From assembly GCA_963575675.1 (NCBI GenBank), contig CAUYUA010000099.1:1-55598 (forward strand): a stretch of DNA of 55,598 nt, given 5' to 3'. A program made the position numbers and the translations under genes. Position 1 is the first letter of the stretch. Every line of letters begins with the position of its first letter. Positions 33,997 through 43,243 of the stretch are shown here, one piece after another. Source of the stretch: CAUYUA01 sp963575675 (lineage in GTDB: Bacteria; Pseudomonadota; Alphaproteobacteria; Azospirillales; Azospirillaceae). The notes beneath the pieces are model-generated. The model was not told the DNA's origin, did not search any database, and saw nothing but the letters and a program-made list of their open reading frames with translations.

Positions 33997-34830
33997 ATGA
34001 CCGCCTGTCGAATTTCTCGCCGCTTCGCCGCCTTGAAAATCGAGCGTCGCGCTGCTTTGGTTTCCTTCGTCACCGCCGGGGATCCTGATCTAAAGACGAG
34101 TCTGGCGATCGTGAAAGGATTGCCTGCCGCCGGCGCCGATTTGATTGAACTCGGAATGCCCTTCACCGATCCCATGGCCGATGGACCGGCGATTCAAGCG
34201 GGATCGCTGCGCGCTCTGAAAGCGGGCGCTTGCATGTCCGCCACTTTGGAGATCGTTCGTCAGTTTCGCGTCGACGATAACGATACGCCGATCGTGTTGA
34301 TGGGATATTACAACCCGATTTATCGTTATGGCGTCGACCGCTTTATTGTGGACGCGCACGCCGCCGGAGTGGATGGGTTGATCGTGGTTGATCTGCCGCC
34401 GGAAGAAGACGCCGAGTTGCGTGAACCGGCTCGGACATTGGGGATTCATCTGATTCGCTTGGCGACGCCCACTACGGACGTTCAACGCTTGCCGGCGGTT
34501 CTAAACCAGTCAAGTGGTTTTGTGTACTACGTTTCAATTGCGGGCGTCACCGGAACGGCGGCGGCGGCGGATGCGGCAATTGCCGACGCGGTTGCGCGGT
34601 TGCGACAGCACACAACCTTGCCGATTGCTGTCGGGTTCGGCATTCGCACGCCGGAGCAAGCTGCGGCTGTGGCGTGTGTGGCGGATGCTGTGGTTGTGGG
34701 CTCGGCAATCGTCAGCAGGATCGCCAACAATCTTGACGGGGAAGGGCGGGCCAAACCAGATTTAACGACGGATGTTTTGCGCTTTGTTCGTCATTTGGCG
34801 AAAGGAGTTCATAACACTCGTTGCAAATAG
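33997..34830 (+). CDS. trpA: Tryptophan synthase alpha subunit
   Basis: Cleaves indole-3-glycerol phosphate to indole, channelled to TrpB. The 277-residue TIM barrel has the catalytic glutamate in LIELGMPFTDPMADGP (E51) and the aspartate D62, plus the phosphate-binding GFGIRTPEQ and VVGSAIV loops. The start is ATG 33997. The 148-base gap from trpB is unusual; it carries no ribosome-coupled overlap and contains a 42-codon antisense frame. accD, which often follows in relatives, is absent. Confidence 0.97.
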   Translation: MTACRISRRFAALKIERRAALVSFVTAGDPDLKTSLAIVKGLPAAGADLIELGMPFTDPMADGPAIQAGSLRALKAGACMSATLEIVRQFRVDDNDTPIVLMGYYNPIYRYGVDRFIVDAHAAGVDGLIVVDLPPEEDAELREPARTLGIHLIRLATPTTDVQRLPAVLNQSSGFVYYVSIAGVTGTAAAADAAIADAVARLRQHTTLPIAVGFGIRTPEQAAAVACVADAVVVGSAIVSRIANNLDGEGRAKPDLTTDVLRFVRHLAKGVHNTRCK

Positions 34831-34988
34831 AAAATTGCGTCTGTGGACCGACAGAAACTCTATTCCATTTGGCCGACAGGCGTCGATGTGTGTAGAGTTT
34901 TGTCAATTAAACAATCTTTCTTTTATTGCATTAGAGCTTCGTTTTTTACGCTCAACATCATTACGGTTGATCATAGGATAAGCGCGCC

Positions 34989-35381
34989 ATGTATAGTCAA
35001 ACCACTCGTTCAATTAAAATTACGGTGCGACCGATTTATCTCGCAGAACAGTCTTCTCCGAACGACAACCGCTATGTGTGGGCTTATCAAGTTCGAATCG
35101 AAAATCAAGGGAATGAAACGGTTCAGCTTCTGAACCGTTATTGGCGCATCACCGACGCTTTCGGGCGAGTGTTGGAAGTTCGCGGGGCCGGCGTTGTGGG
35201 TGAGCAGCCGATTATCGTGTCCGGCGGTGTTTTCGAATACGTCAGCGGAACTCCTTTGACGGCTCCATCCGGAATTATGGTCGGCTCCTATGAGATGGAA
35301 AATCAAATCGGTGAGAAATTTGATGTTATGATTCCAGCGTTTTCGCTCGATAGCCCACATCAACCGATTTGTCTTAATTAA
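34989..35381 (+). CDS. apaG: ApaG (Co2+/Mg2+ efflux-associated) protein
   Basis: A 130-residue fibronectin-III-like beta-sandwich protein. WAYQVRIENQGNETVQLLNRYWRITDAFG is split across strands, and the VRGAGVVGEQP and PSGIMVGSYEM segments are highly typical. ApaG proteins bind nucleotides or pyrophosphate and are linked to Co2+ resistance and Mg2+ efflux in enterics. ATG 34989 fits the family N terminus. It stands alone between trpA (158 bases upstream) and repeat-filled DNA. Confidence 0.94.
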   Translation: MYSQTTRSIKITVRPIYLAEQSSPNDNRYVWAYQVRIENQGNETVQLLNRYWRITDAFGRVLEVRGAGVVGEQPIIVSGGVFEYVSGTPLTAPSGIMVGSYEMENQIGEKFDVMIPAFSLDSPHQPICLN

Positions 35382-35489
35382 TCCGAGGACCGACTTCCCA
35401 GACATTCCGCTCTATGTTTTCCCTTGTGTTTTCGAACATATGTTGGGCATGAATATGTCTGGTTTTGATATTACGCTTGAATTCCTTCA

Positions 35490-35684
35490 TTATACTCCGT
35501 TCACTCGAAAATTCAAAAAATGCGGAGACAAAGAAAGACCAGGGCTTCGCCCTGGACCCGCCAAAGGCCGAGAGGTCTTTGGAAACCATGACTTGGAGTT
35601 CTACGATGTTCCGGAGGGAAGTGAGTCTTTGCAATCCGGTGAAGCCGCTACGTTTTTTCGGGTTTTTGATCGAACAGGGTATAA
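35490..35684 (+). repeat. Repeat family A, copy 6 (diverged)
   Basis: The left terminus TATACTCCGTTCACTCG and the core are clear, though hairpin one reads AGGGCTTCGCCCT and hairpin two has mutations. The right half is diverged but ends with ATCGAACAGGGTATA. It fills much of the 442-base gap (35382-35823) between apaG and mrdA; the rest shows nothing recognisable. Confidence 0.8.
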
Positions 35685-35823
35685 AGCAAATACCGTAAAA
35701 CAAACCCCGTAGAACGAATCTCGGGAGGACCATATCCTCTCGGCCAAGGATTGCCTTTGGAACTCGTTTCTTCTTTGTTGTTTTTGTGGATTCCAAAATT
35801 CTTTCCGCAACGAGTCGACATCC

Positions 35824-37707
35824 ATGAACCGCGACACCGATCGTTATCGCTGCCTTACTCGACGTGTTATGGTGTTGGGCGGAATTAAACTAGGGTTGCT
35901 TTCCACCCTGGTCGGGCGGCTCTATTTTCTTCAAGTGCTGGAATCGGCCAAATACACCATGTTGGCTGATGAAAATCGCATCAGTCTTCGACTGGTGGCT
36001 CCGAGTCGCGGCAATATCGTCGATCGTTTCGGCGTGCCGTTGGCGATTAACCAACAAAACTATCGAGTCGTTGTTGTCTCTGAACGCGCGCGCGACATTG
36101 AAGGCACGCTGAACGCCTTATCTCAGATCGTTCCGTTGACCGATGCCGATCGGCGAAGAATTATGCGGGAAATCCAACGCAAGCGTCGGTTCGTGCCCGT
36201 AACGGTGAAAGAGAACCTCACTTGGGAGCAAGTGGCGACCATAGAGCTTAACGCCATAGACCTACCCGGCGTCTCAATTGAAGTCGGTGAAATCCGCAAC
36301 TATCCACACGCCGACTCAACCGCCCATATCCTGGGGTATGTCGGCGCGGTCTCAGAAGCCGAGCTAACCGGAGACCCTGTTCTGTCTCTACCCGGCTTTC
36401 GCATCGGAAAATCCGGACTGGAAAAATATCACGAGAAAGAGCTGCGGGGCATTGCAGGCACTACGCAATTGGAGGTCAACGCCGTCGGTCGCGTCATTCG
36501 TGAGTTGTCTCGAAACGAAGGACAACCAGGACGTGAAATTATGTTGACGCTTGATGTCGGGCTTCAGGAGTACACACAAAAGAGGCTGAAAGAAGAGCGT
36601 AGCGCAGCGGCGGTTGTTCTCGATGTTCATACCGGAGGCATTTATGCGTTGGCCTCGAACCCCAGCTTCGACCCCAACCTTTTTTCCACCGGCATCAACG
36701 CCGAGATATGGGAAGAGCTGCTTTCCAATCCCACAGCGCCGCTTTCAAATAAGGCCACCGGGGGTCAGTATGCTCCGGGCTCGACTTTTAAAATTATGGT
36801 GGCGCTGGCGGCTTTGGAAGCCGGCGTGATCGGATCGCATCACTCCGTCTATTGTCCCGGACACATGGATTTAGGCGATCATAGATTCCACTGCTGGAAA
36901 AAAGGCGGCCATGGATCGGTCGACCTCATTGAAGCCGTTAAAATGTCATGCGACGTCTTTTTTTATGATATCGGTCGTCGTTTGGGAATCGATCGTATTG
37001 CTGAGATGTGTCATCGATTCGGCCTCGGTGAAACTCTGGGATTGGACATGCCTGCCGAGCGTCCTGGTTTGGTTCCCTCGCGAAGCTGGAAAATGGCCAA
37101 TCTTAACACCTCATGGCAACAGGGAGAGACGTTGGTCGCCTCCATTGGCCAAGGATATGTTCTCGCCACTCCTTTACAGCTTGCTGTTATGACCGCTCGT
37201 GTGGTCAATGGCGGATTTGCCGTTAAACCTCACATCACCAAATCAATTCGCCAAGGAAACAACGAACAAACGCTCTGGCCGCAAATCGGCGTGCAAAAAC
37301 AAAATCTTGACTTGCTGCTTCAAGCCATGGCCGCTGTAACGATGAACCAACGTGGCACCGCCTATAAAGCCCGAATTGTCGAACCCGGTTTCGAAATGGG
37401 TGGAAAAACGGGAACCTCGCAAGTTCGGCGCATTTCTATGGCCGAACGATCAACCGGCGTCATTAAAAATGAAGACTTGCCGTGGCGAGAGCGTGATCAC
37501 GCTCTCTTTATCGCCTTTGCCCCTATTGCTTCGCCGCGTTATGCTATGGCGGTTTTGGTTGAACATGGCGGCGGAGGCTCGGCAATTGCTGCGCCGATTG
37601 CTCGTGATGTTCTTTTGGAGTGTCAAAAACGTGATCCCGCACGCTCGACGCTCTCCAATGCTCCTCCACAACCAGATGCGATGCCTGTGTCGACGTCATC
37701 AAATTAG
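35824..37707 (+). CDS. mrdA: Penicillin-binding protein 2
   Basis: Peptidoglycan D,D-transpeptidase of the rod-elongation complex. It is a 627-residue inner-membrane protein with one N-terminal helix, a dimer/pedestal domain (~40-240) and a C-terminal transpeptidase domain. The active serine is in PGSTFKI (S320, K323), the second motif is SCD (in VKMSCDVFF), and the third is KTG (528-530). LLSTLVGRLYFLQV is the membrane helix. Usually mrdA follows mreBCD and precedes rodA. Here it stands alone between two family A repeats, with mreB and mreC at 53.8 kb and no rodA in view. ATG 35824 is the natural start. Confidence 0.96.
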   Translation: MNRDTDRYRCLTRRVMVLGGIKLGLLSTLVGRLYFLQVLESAKYTMLADENRISLRLVAPSRGNIVDRFGVPLAINQQNYRVVVVSERARDIEGTLNALSQIVPLTDADRRRIMREIQRKRRFVPVTVKENLTWEQVATIELNAIDLPGVSIEVGEIRNYPHADSTAHILGYVGAVSEAELTGDPVLSLPGFRIGKSGLEKYHEKELRGIAGTTQLEVNAVGRVIRELSRNEGQPGREIMLTLDVGLQEYTQKRLKEERSAAAVVLDVHTGGIYALASNPSFDPNLFSTGINAEIWEELLSNPTAPLSNKATGGQYAPGSTFKIMVALAALEAGVIGSHHSVYCPGHMDLGDHRFHCWKKGGHGSVDLIEAVKMSCDVFFYDIGRRLGIDRIAEMCHRFGLGETLGLDMPAERPGLVPSRSWKMANLNTSWQQGETLVASIGQGYVLATPLQLAVMTARVVNGGFAVKPHITKSIRQGNNEQTLWPQIGVQKQNLDLLLQAMAAVTMNQRGTAYKARIVEPGFEMGGKTGTSQVRRISMAERSTGVIKNEDLPWRERDHALFIAFAPIASPRYAMAVLVEHGGGGSAIAAPIARDVLLECQKRDPARSTLSNAPPQPDAMPVSTSSN

Positions 37708-37766
37708 TCGAAAAGCGCGACCTGAATACGGCCATATTCCTCTAAAACTTAGATATAAAACTTAGG

Positions 37767-37950
37767 ATATACTCCGTCCCATTGAGAATCCGAGAAAGAA
37801 CTTTCAAAGGAAATCGGGGCTCCGCCCTCGACCCGCCAAAGGCCGGGAGGCCTTTGGAAACCATGACTTGGAGTTTGTGACGACCGGAGGAGAGTGGGCC
37901 GTTGAGAACTCAAGTCTCCAGCCCCTTTTAATTTATTATTTTTTGCGGCT
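37767..37950 (+). repeat. Repeat family A, copy 7, fused to a family B end
   Basis: Family A from ATATACTCCGTCCCATTG through both hairpins to GAGAGTGGGCCG (37903), then a short TTGAGAACTCAAG terminal-like piece. This runs into CCCCTTTTAATTTATT, the outer end of family B (compare 3210-3226). Confidence 0.85.
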
Positions 37951-37995
37951 TTCAAAAAAAAGTCGTATGTTTGTCGGAAGATAAAAAAAGTCGGA

Positions 37996-38349
37996 ATGTT
38001 TCACATGAAAAAAGCAGTGTATGTTCAGAAGGCGATCATCGCCGTTATTTCCTTTGTGATGTTTGTCGACGTAAACATCGCTCACGCCGGACCAGCTATG
38101 GTGGAACGACAAGACTATTTTATCAGCGCCGATACGGTGATTATCGGTTGCACCTCGGGTGCGGCGGCCGGCGCCTTGGCGGGAGCAATCCCGGTCTTTG
38201 GCGCTTTGATCTCAGGAACCGGGCTGGCAATGGGAACGTCAATGGCGATTCGATTGACCGGCCTAGGTTGCAGCGTTGGAATGATCACTGGAGCCGTTGC
38301 CGTGCTGACCGCGTGGCTATTGGACGAAAGGCGAAGCGCGCTTCACTGA
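37996..38349 (+). CDS. Small glycine-rich secreted/membrane protein, paralogue 1
   Basis: A 117-residue protein with a signal peptide (cleavage after NIAHA) and a glycine/alanine-rich hydrophobic region (IIGCTSGAAAGALAGAIPVFGALISG), then a second hydrophobic helix. The small-residue spacing is that of glycine-zipper helices that pack in membranes. ATG 38005 (MKKAVY) may be the true start, since the ribosome site fits it better. The next gene encodes a clear paralogue with the same 'DxxxIGC/VGC-xxGAxAGA' block. I recognise no named family. Confidence 0.7.
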   Translation: MFHMKKAVYVQKAIIAVISFVMFVDVNIAHAGPAMVERQDYFISADTVIIGCTSGAAAGALAGAIPVFGALISGTGLAMGTSMAIRLTGLGCSVGMITGAVAVLTAWLLDERRSALH

Positions 38350-38393
38350 ATAAAAAAACACCATCGATTGATCTCGATACAGAGGAGGTTTTC

Positions 38394-38801
38394 TTGTTGC
38401 AAAGAGGATTTCGCCGAATTCATGTCATTGTATTGCTCGTTATCACCACCCTATTGAGTGGCAGTTCTTCGCCCGCCCGCGCGCAAACAGTTGACTTGGC
38501 AATGCTGATGCTGTTGGCGGGGCCAGTCAGCGAGGCCGTGCAAGAAACGGTTTTGTTGATTCGGCGTGGAGACAAGTTTATTTCTTCTGACTCGCTGGTT
38601 GTGGGGTGTGTCGCCGGAGCCTCTGCGGGTGCAGCGGTGGGAATTGCTCCGGCGTTGGGGTTTACAATGACTGGCGTCGCTATGCCGGTGTCCTTAACCT
38701 ATATATTCGGCGCGACGCTTCTTTCCTGTGGCATGGCGTTGGCGGGAGGCGTCGTTGGAATGGCGACCGCTTGGGGGTTGGACGTATGGCGTCAACACTG
38801 A
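38394..38801 (+). CDS. Small glycine-rich secreted/membrane protein, paralogue 2
   Basis: A 135-residue paralogue of the preceding protein. The TTG start at 38394 is fixed by AGAGGAGG five bases upstream; the frame reads further 5', but only antiphase to paralogue 1. A signal peptide ends in SSPARA. A hydrophobic helix (LAMLMLLAGPVSEAVQETVLL) comes next, followed by the shared SLVVGCVAGASAGAAVGIAPALGF block and a final glycine-rich helix. The spacing of 44 bases suggests a two-gene operon. Possible roles include small pore, bacteriocin-like or envelope proteins; nothing in the sequence decides this. Confidence 0.72.
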   Translation: MLQRGFRRIHVIVLLVITTLLSGSSSPARAQTVDLAMLMLLAGPVSEAVQETVLLIRRGDKFISSDSLVVGCVAGASAGAAVGIAPALGFTMTGVAMPVSLTYIFGATLLSCGMALAGGVVGMATAWGLDVWRQH

Positions 38802-38907
38802 ATGAATATTTCCGAAAAGCGCGAATGCATAACTTCGAAATTCTTCAAAATTACATCTAAAAATCTCCATCACCACAAGTAAAGAAAAAAGCAATTTATT
38901 GCATAAT

Positions 38908-41900
38908 TTAATTATTTTCGGGAGGAGACCTGTTTTCAAGAAAGAAAATATTGCGTAAAAAACCCGGAGCAAGAATTGCCAGAGGATTGACTGTAACATT
39001 CAAATTATCAATTGGTCCTTCCAGATAATAAGTTGCTGAAAACAGACCGTGCCCTTCGCCTCCACTAAGAATATTCCCAATAATTGGGATCGATCCAATT
39101 ATTCTATTGATGTTGTAAATGGGAATGACGGTTCCTTCCATATCCAAAGTCGATAAAACGGTATTTATTGAGCCTTGGAGAGTTAATCCAAGGGCGTTCC
39201 CCGCTGTTCTTACATCTGAAAGGTAAATTTGCCCGTCATTCCAATGATAGTTCCCAACGAGACGAGAAAAATGAATTCCATCGCTGTTTAAAAGCTCAAT
39301 GAGTCCAGTAGGAGAAAATGCGTCTAGAATTCTTGCCAATAAAGGAGCGTTGATAAGCTTGAAATCGCTTATATTTATGCTGCCTTCAACCGATTTTGAA
39401 TTCGGCGCCGTGTTTCCGGATATTGAAAGTTTTCCTGCAATAAGATCGTTCGTAACATCGAGCGTATGGAGCAGGGCTCCTGCGTTGTCGGTGTTGACCT
39501 GCAAAACATTTCTCTGAACACCATTATTCGGGTCATAGCGCAAATGGAAAGAGCCTGCGTTTTCTCCAATGCCGGCGTCAAATTCTATTTTGTTCCATTC
39601 CGTGGAATCTTTACTCATGTTTGCAGTAACGTGACGAAGTTCCTTATTATTGTCCCCCATGATCATTTTATCTAATCTTAGTGATATTGTTAATGGCGTA
39701 TTGTTGTTTGATTGTTTGCTCTCGGACGCCTTGTTGTTGGAAGCGTCTTTCTTGTTTTTAAGAAACGGACGCACATCTAAACACTTCCCATAAATTGATA
39801 TACTGTAATCATTGGAAGGAAGATAAGAAATTTCGGACTGAATATTGCTTTCTCCCAGAACAAGCTCATTAACCTGAATTTTGTTCAGGTTAATGGATTT
39901 GTTTGAAGATTTAGAATTTTTAACGGATGAATTGCTTGTGGAACGTAAATCTACATTTGCTCGAAGACGTAGTTTATCCGTGTTTATACTAATATTTGAT
40001 ATAGTCGTCGGTTGTCCTGTTTCGAAGAGCACTTCAAATTGGGCTTTTCCTGGAGCGCCCATTGTTTTATGCCAATCTGCTTCTGGAATTGAAAGTTCCG
40101 ATTGAGATAAATCGAGGCCAACAGATAGAAGCTGTCGACGTTTTCTATCTATAGTCAACAATACATCGGATAATATCTTTCCACTTTTATAGTATTTTTC
40201 AAAATTAAACCCAAATTTTTTAAGGTCATTTGTGTTGATCTCTCCTTTTACGGAGATTTCCGACCTTAAAGAAGATTTATTAACAAAATTTTCTTTCCAA
40301 TTCAGAAGAACAGGAATTCCGTTTAGGCGGCTTTTTCCGTTAATAGTCATTAGTTTTGTATCAAGATTTAATTTTAGGTCGGAATCGGAAATATTTACGT
40401 TTGGAATAGCATTGTTGATTACAGAATTTTTCAGTGAAGCTTTGACAATGATGTCAACATCCTCGATTTCTAGTCTCCGAACAAGAGGAAAACCAAAATG
40501 GAGTTGAGCTTGGGTGTGTCCAGACGTTTGGTTGGGATCGATATCAAATTTTTTGGCGTATAGAAGCGGTTTTGTGTTTAGCAACGAAAGGGTTGTATTT
40601 ATCGATCCACTCATGGGAATATCAATATCTATGCATTCTTGTGGCGTATCTAGTTTACTTACCTCAACCTTCCCATTGCCGAGTGATAAAGTTTGAATAA
40701 ATTTTGGTAATTTTTTTGGATTATGATTTACAGCGTTTTCTTCAGAGAGTGGGCCTGTTTCCCCTCCATTTGTGAGTAGGATAAAAGACCTTCCATCTGT
40801 GGTTGCTTTTCCGGAGATTCCGACCACTGGCGGCAAATGACGAAAATAAGTCACCGTTGCATTCTGTACGGTCAGCCCCCCTTCAAGGGTGCTTGCAAGA
40901 ATGTCGCTTGGGTCTTTAATAGGCGATTGTCCTATAGCCGAAAGCCATCCTTCGGTTATTACTCCTGTAGACATATTCTCTGTGATCCAGTCGCGAGCAT
41001 TTTTTCCGACGGATGGAGGCCATAAGACATTTAATTCATCAATGGGAACTTGTTGAGCTTTGATATCGGATTTTAGAAAAATGATTCCATCTTCTATGCC
41101 TACGGCGCCAAACATCGATATTTTTGGTCCACGAAAATCAATAGAGAGTTCGCTTATTTCTATATATGAATTATTTTCTGTCAGTTTAAATGCATCTATT
41201 GTTTTCGCATTTTTGAGAGAAAAAGAAGGTTTTGATATTGTTTTACAATATCCGGATGGAGGAGGGGCTTTTGGCGTGTTGCCGACTTTTTGTTTATTGT
41301 TCGGATTGTTAAGCGCTTCCTTAATTACGGGAGATATTTGTTCAATCAGATTCGAAGCATTATCAATCCTAGCATTTAAATTGATCTTCTGTATCTGAAC
41401 TGGTTTCGGCAACAAATCAGGAAGATCAATACTTCCTTCTCCTAGAGACAGATTCAAAAACGCCTTCGTTGGTTCGCCAAGACTTGTAAAGCGCGTCAAT
41501 ATTGTGGCGTTTATGTCGGAATCGATGGATGAGAAACTAGAAAATTCTTCTGAAATTGTAGAAAACACAGATGGTTTCATATTTTTAAGGGTTATTTTTG
41601 CATCAAAAGGATTTCCATTAAAGAAATTTCGGATTAGATTATATGGCGTCGCGTTATTTTTAGTTGGAGCATTGGTTTTGCTATCAATGAAATCAGAATT
41701 GTTTTGTTCGAATAAAACATCTAGAAACGACAAATGATGCGCGTGATCAATACGCGCTTCCATATGGGCAAATGAATTTATTTTATGCTGCGTATTGGAG
41801 ATGGGGAAATTTGCTTTAATTTTTCCATTAATTGTTGTATCCAGTTCTTGGAGCTTTATCTCATAATTTTCCACGGAAATTTCATTGATTTGAGGATTAA

Positions 41901-42984
41901 TCTTTGTCGTGAATTGTAAGTGAGTTACGCCAATTTTTTTATCTTTTATTATAAAATATCCGGGAGTAATATCTGTTTGGTTATGTATTGATTCAATATT
42001 ATTGTCTTTGCCGAATTCAATGTTTAGAAACGAGGACAAGGAAATGATTTGTTTCTGCATTAATGATTCATCAATATCGATATCATCAAAATACTCCCCA
42101 TACAAATTTTTAATAACCTTATATAAAGAAGATGATATCGACGAACTAAATCGTATTTGCGAACGAAGTCCGTTAGAATCATCCGGGAGATAGGATGAAA
42201 TTTGAAAAGAAATTATAGAATTTTCTTCTGAATTTATATTAGGTATATCGACGCTTTCTTTTGTTTTTATTCCTATTTCGAATTTTCCGTTTGCAATCAA
42301 ATTATTATTTGATGGGCGCGATAGGTGTAATTCTATGTTTGATATGGTAATATTTTTATCTTTAGTGAATCCATTTAAATTAATCTCTCCATAATTTACA
42401 TCTAAATTTTTTAAGGCAGAAAAAAGGTCGTTTTTTTGAATATGTGTTATTATTTCAGTGATTTTCTTGCTAAGAAATGTCTTTCTATCTTCTGTATAAT
42501 GATCGGAAGAAACATGACTTTGGTCATCCCAATGATTATCGTTGTTTTTTTCGATTGAGATTTGTGGTTTTGTTATATCGAGATGAGTTGGCGAAATTCT
42601 ACCCTGGATTGCAGAAGAAAACGACAAACCAAAAGCAATCTTAGGTAAAGATATTTTACTTAAAGGATAAGGAAACATCTCTGATGGAGACAGCGTTACA
42701 GACGTGGAACGCAGTTCAAAAGGTTGGCTTTTTCCTTGCCAATGAAGCGATAGGTTGCCTATTGAAGCTTTCCACACTGCTTGGTTTTTGTTTATGCTTT
42801 GTTCGATCCAGGAGGTGATTTGGTTTAAATTGAGAGGCGAAAGAGATAACCTTAATGTAAGAAAAAGTCCTGAAAGGATCACAGCAAAAAGAGCAATTAT
42901 TGAAAATCTTATTATTTTTAGAAAATACATGCCGCAGGCATAGAAAACATCACGAATGCTGCCTTTGAGCGCCGTAATACGCAT
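38908..42984 (-). CDS. AsmA/YhdP-like (DUF3971) giant envelope protein
   Basis: A 1358-residue protein of the AsmA-like/YhdP group, anchored in the inner membrane by one N-terminal helix (FSIIALFAVILSGLFLTLRL). A very long periplasmic beta-rich region should form a lipid-transport groove between membranes. The DUF3971-like middle (near IEDGIIFLKSDIKAQQVPIDELN) and the AsmA C-terminal pattern (GKLSISGNT, TGLIELLNSDGIHFSRLVG, GTVIPIYNINRIIGSIPIIGNIL) are visible. YhdP-family proteins move phospholipids to the outer membrane. The gene is far more AT-rich than its neighbours, with many Asn, Ser, Ile and Lys codons. ATG 42984 is used. Confidence 0.85.
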   Translation of the reverse strand: MRITALKGSIRDVFYACGMYFLKIIRFSIIALFAVILSGLFLTLRLSLSPLNLNQITSWIEQSINKNQAVWKASIGNLSLHWQGKSQPFELRSTSVTLSPSEMFPYPLSKISLPKIAFGLSFSSAIQGRISPTHLDITKPQISIEKNNDNHWDDQSHVSSDHYTEDRKTFLSKKITEIITHIQKNDLFSALKNLDVNYGEINLNGFTKDKNITISNIELHLSRPSNNNLIANGKFEIGIKTKESVDIPNINSEENSIISFQISSYLPDDSNGLRSQIRFSSSISSSLYKVIKNLYGEYFDDIDIDESLMQKQIISLSSFLNIEFGKDNNIESIHNQTDITPGYFIIKDKKIGVTHLQFTTKINPQINEISVENYEIKLQELDTTINGKIKANFPISNTQHKINSFAHMEARIDHAHHLSFLDVLFEQNNSDFIDSKTNAPTKNNATPYNLIRNFFNGNPFDAKITLKNMKPSVFSTISEEFSSFSSIDSDINATILTRFTSLGEPTKAFLNLSLGEGSIDLPDLLPKPVQIQKINLNARIDNASNLIEQISPVIKEALNNPNNKQKVGNTPKAPPPSGYCKTISKPSFSLKNAKTIDAFKLTENNSYIEISELSIDFRGPKISMFGAVGIEDGIIFLKSDIKAQQVPIDELNVLWPPSVGKNARDWITENMSTGVITEGWLSAIGQSPIKDPSDILASTLEGGLTVQNATVTYFRHLPPVVGISGKATTDGRSFILLTNGGETGPLSEENAVNHNPKKLPKFIQTLSLGNGKVEVSKLDTPQECIDIDIPMSGSINTTLSLLNTKPLLYAKKFDIDPNQTSGHTQAQLHFGFPLVRRLEIEDVDIIVKASLKNSVINNAIPNVNISDSDLKLNLDTKLMTINGKSRLNGIPVLLNWKENFVNKSSLRSEISVKGEINTNDLKKFGFNFEKYYKSGKILSDVLLTIDRKRRQLLSVGLDLSQSELSIPEADWHKTMGAPGKAQFEVLFETGQPTTISNISINTDKLRLRANVDLRSTSNSSVKNSKSSNKSINLNKIQVNELVLGESNIQSEISYLPSNDYSISIYGKCLDVRPFLKNKKDASNNKASESKQSNNNTPLTISLRLDKMIMGDNNKELRHVTANMSKDSTEWNKIEFDAGIGENAGSFHLRYDPNNGVQRNVLQVNTDNAGALLHTLDVTNDLIAGKLSISGNTAPNSKSVEGSINISDFKLINAPLLARILDAFSPTGLIELLNSDGIHFSRLVGNYHWNDGQIYLSDVRTAGNALGLTLQGSINTVLSTLDMEGTVIPIYNINRIIGSIPIIGNILSGGEGHGLFSATYYLEGPIDNLNVTVNPLAILAPGFLRNIFFLENRSPPENN

Positions 42985-43150
42985 GATGCGTCGTCCTTTT
43001 GAGATTTTGGGCGCGCCCCTGGATGAAGGCGTGATGCAATTTCGTCATCATGACCTCGCACTCGGGATCGACGATGTTCGTTACCGCGTCGAGTGTGATT
43101 GGATTGTAACGGCGCTGTCAGTGAATTTGGGTTTTAATCCCGTAAGATGA
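42983..43150 (+). pseudogene. Possible remnant of a larger gene's 5' end
   Basis: Fifty-five codons starting MMRRPFEILGAPLDEGVMQF. By eye this resembles the N terminus of arginase-family proteins (xxxLGAPLDxGxxRRG), but similarity stops quickly and the frame closes at 43150. It begins on top of the AsmA-like gene's start and ends in DNA with a broken tRNA copy. It may be a short real peptide gene, a decayed fragment or chance. Confidence 0.25.
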
Positions 43151-43199
43151 GTAATATCCTACGCCACGAGATGTAAATAGTTTTGGTAAAAACTCTTTC

Positions 43200-43243
43200 G
43201 GTGCGCGCGACCGGGATTGAACCTGTGACTTCTCCCGTGTGAA
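43200..43243 (-). pseudogene. Decayed 3' half of a tRNA-Val(CAC)
   Basis: Read on the minus strand, about 44 bases match the intact tRNA-Val at 43566 from the anticodon loop (TTCACACGGGAG) through the T arm (GTCACAGGTTCAATCCC) to the acceptor end, with about five changes. There is no 5' half. A further 12-base anticodon-arm fragment (TTCACACCGGAG) lies in the opposite sense at 43298-43309. The rest of 42985-43565 contains no gene apart from the doubtful ORF at its start. Confidence 0.8.

Noticed and set aside
37971..38393. Upstream part of the 276-codon frame ending at 38801
   Set aside because: It reads out of phase through glycine-rich paralogue 1; the AGAGGAGG site shows that paralogue 2 starts at TTG 38394.
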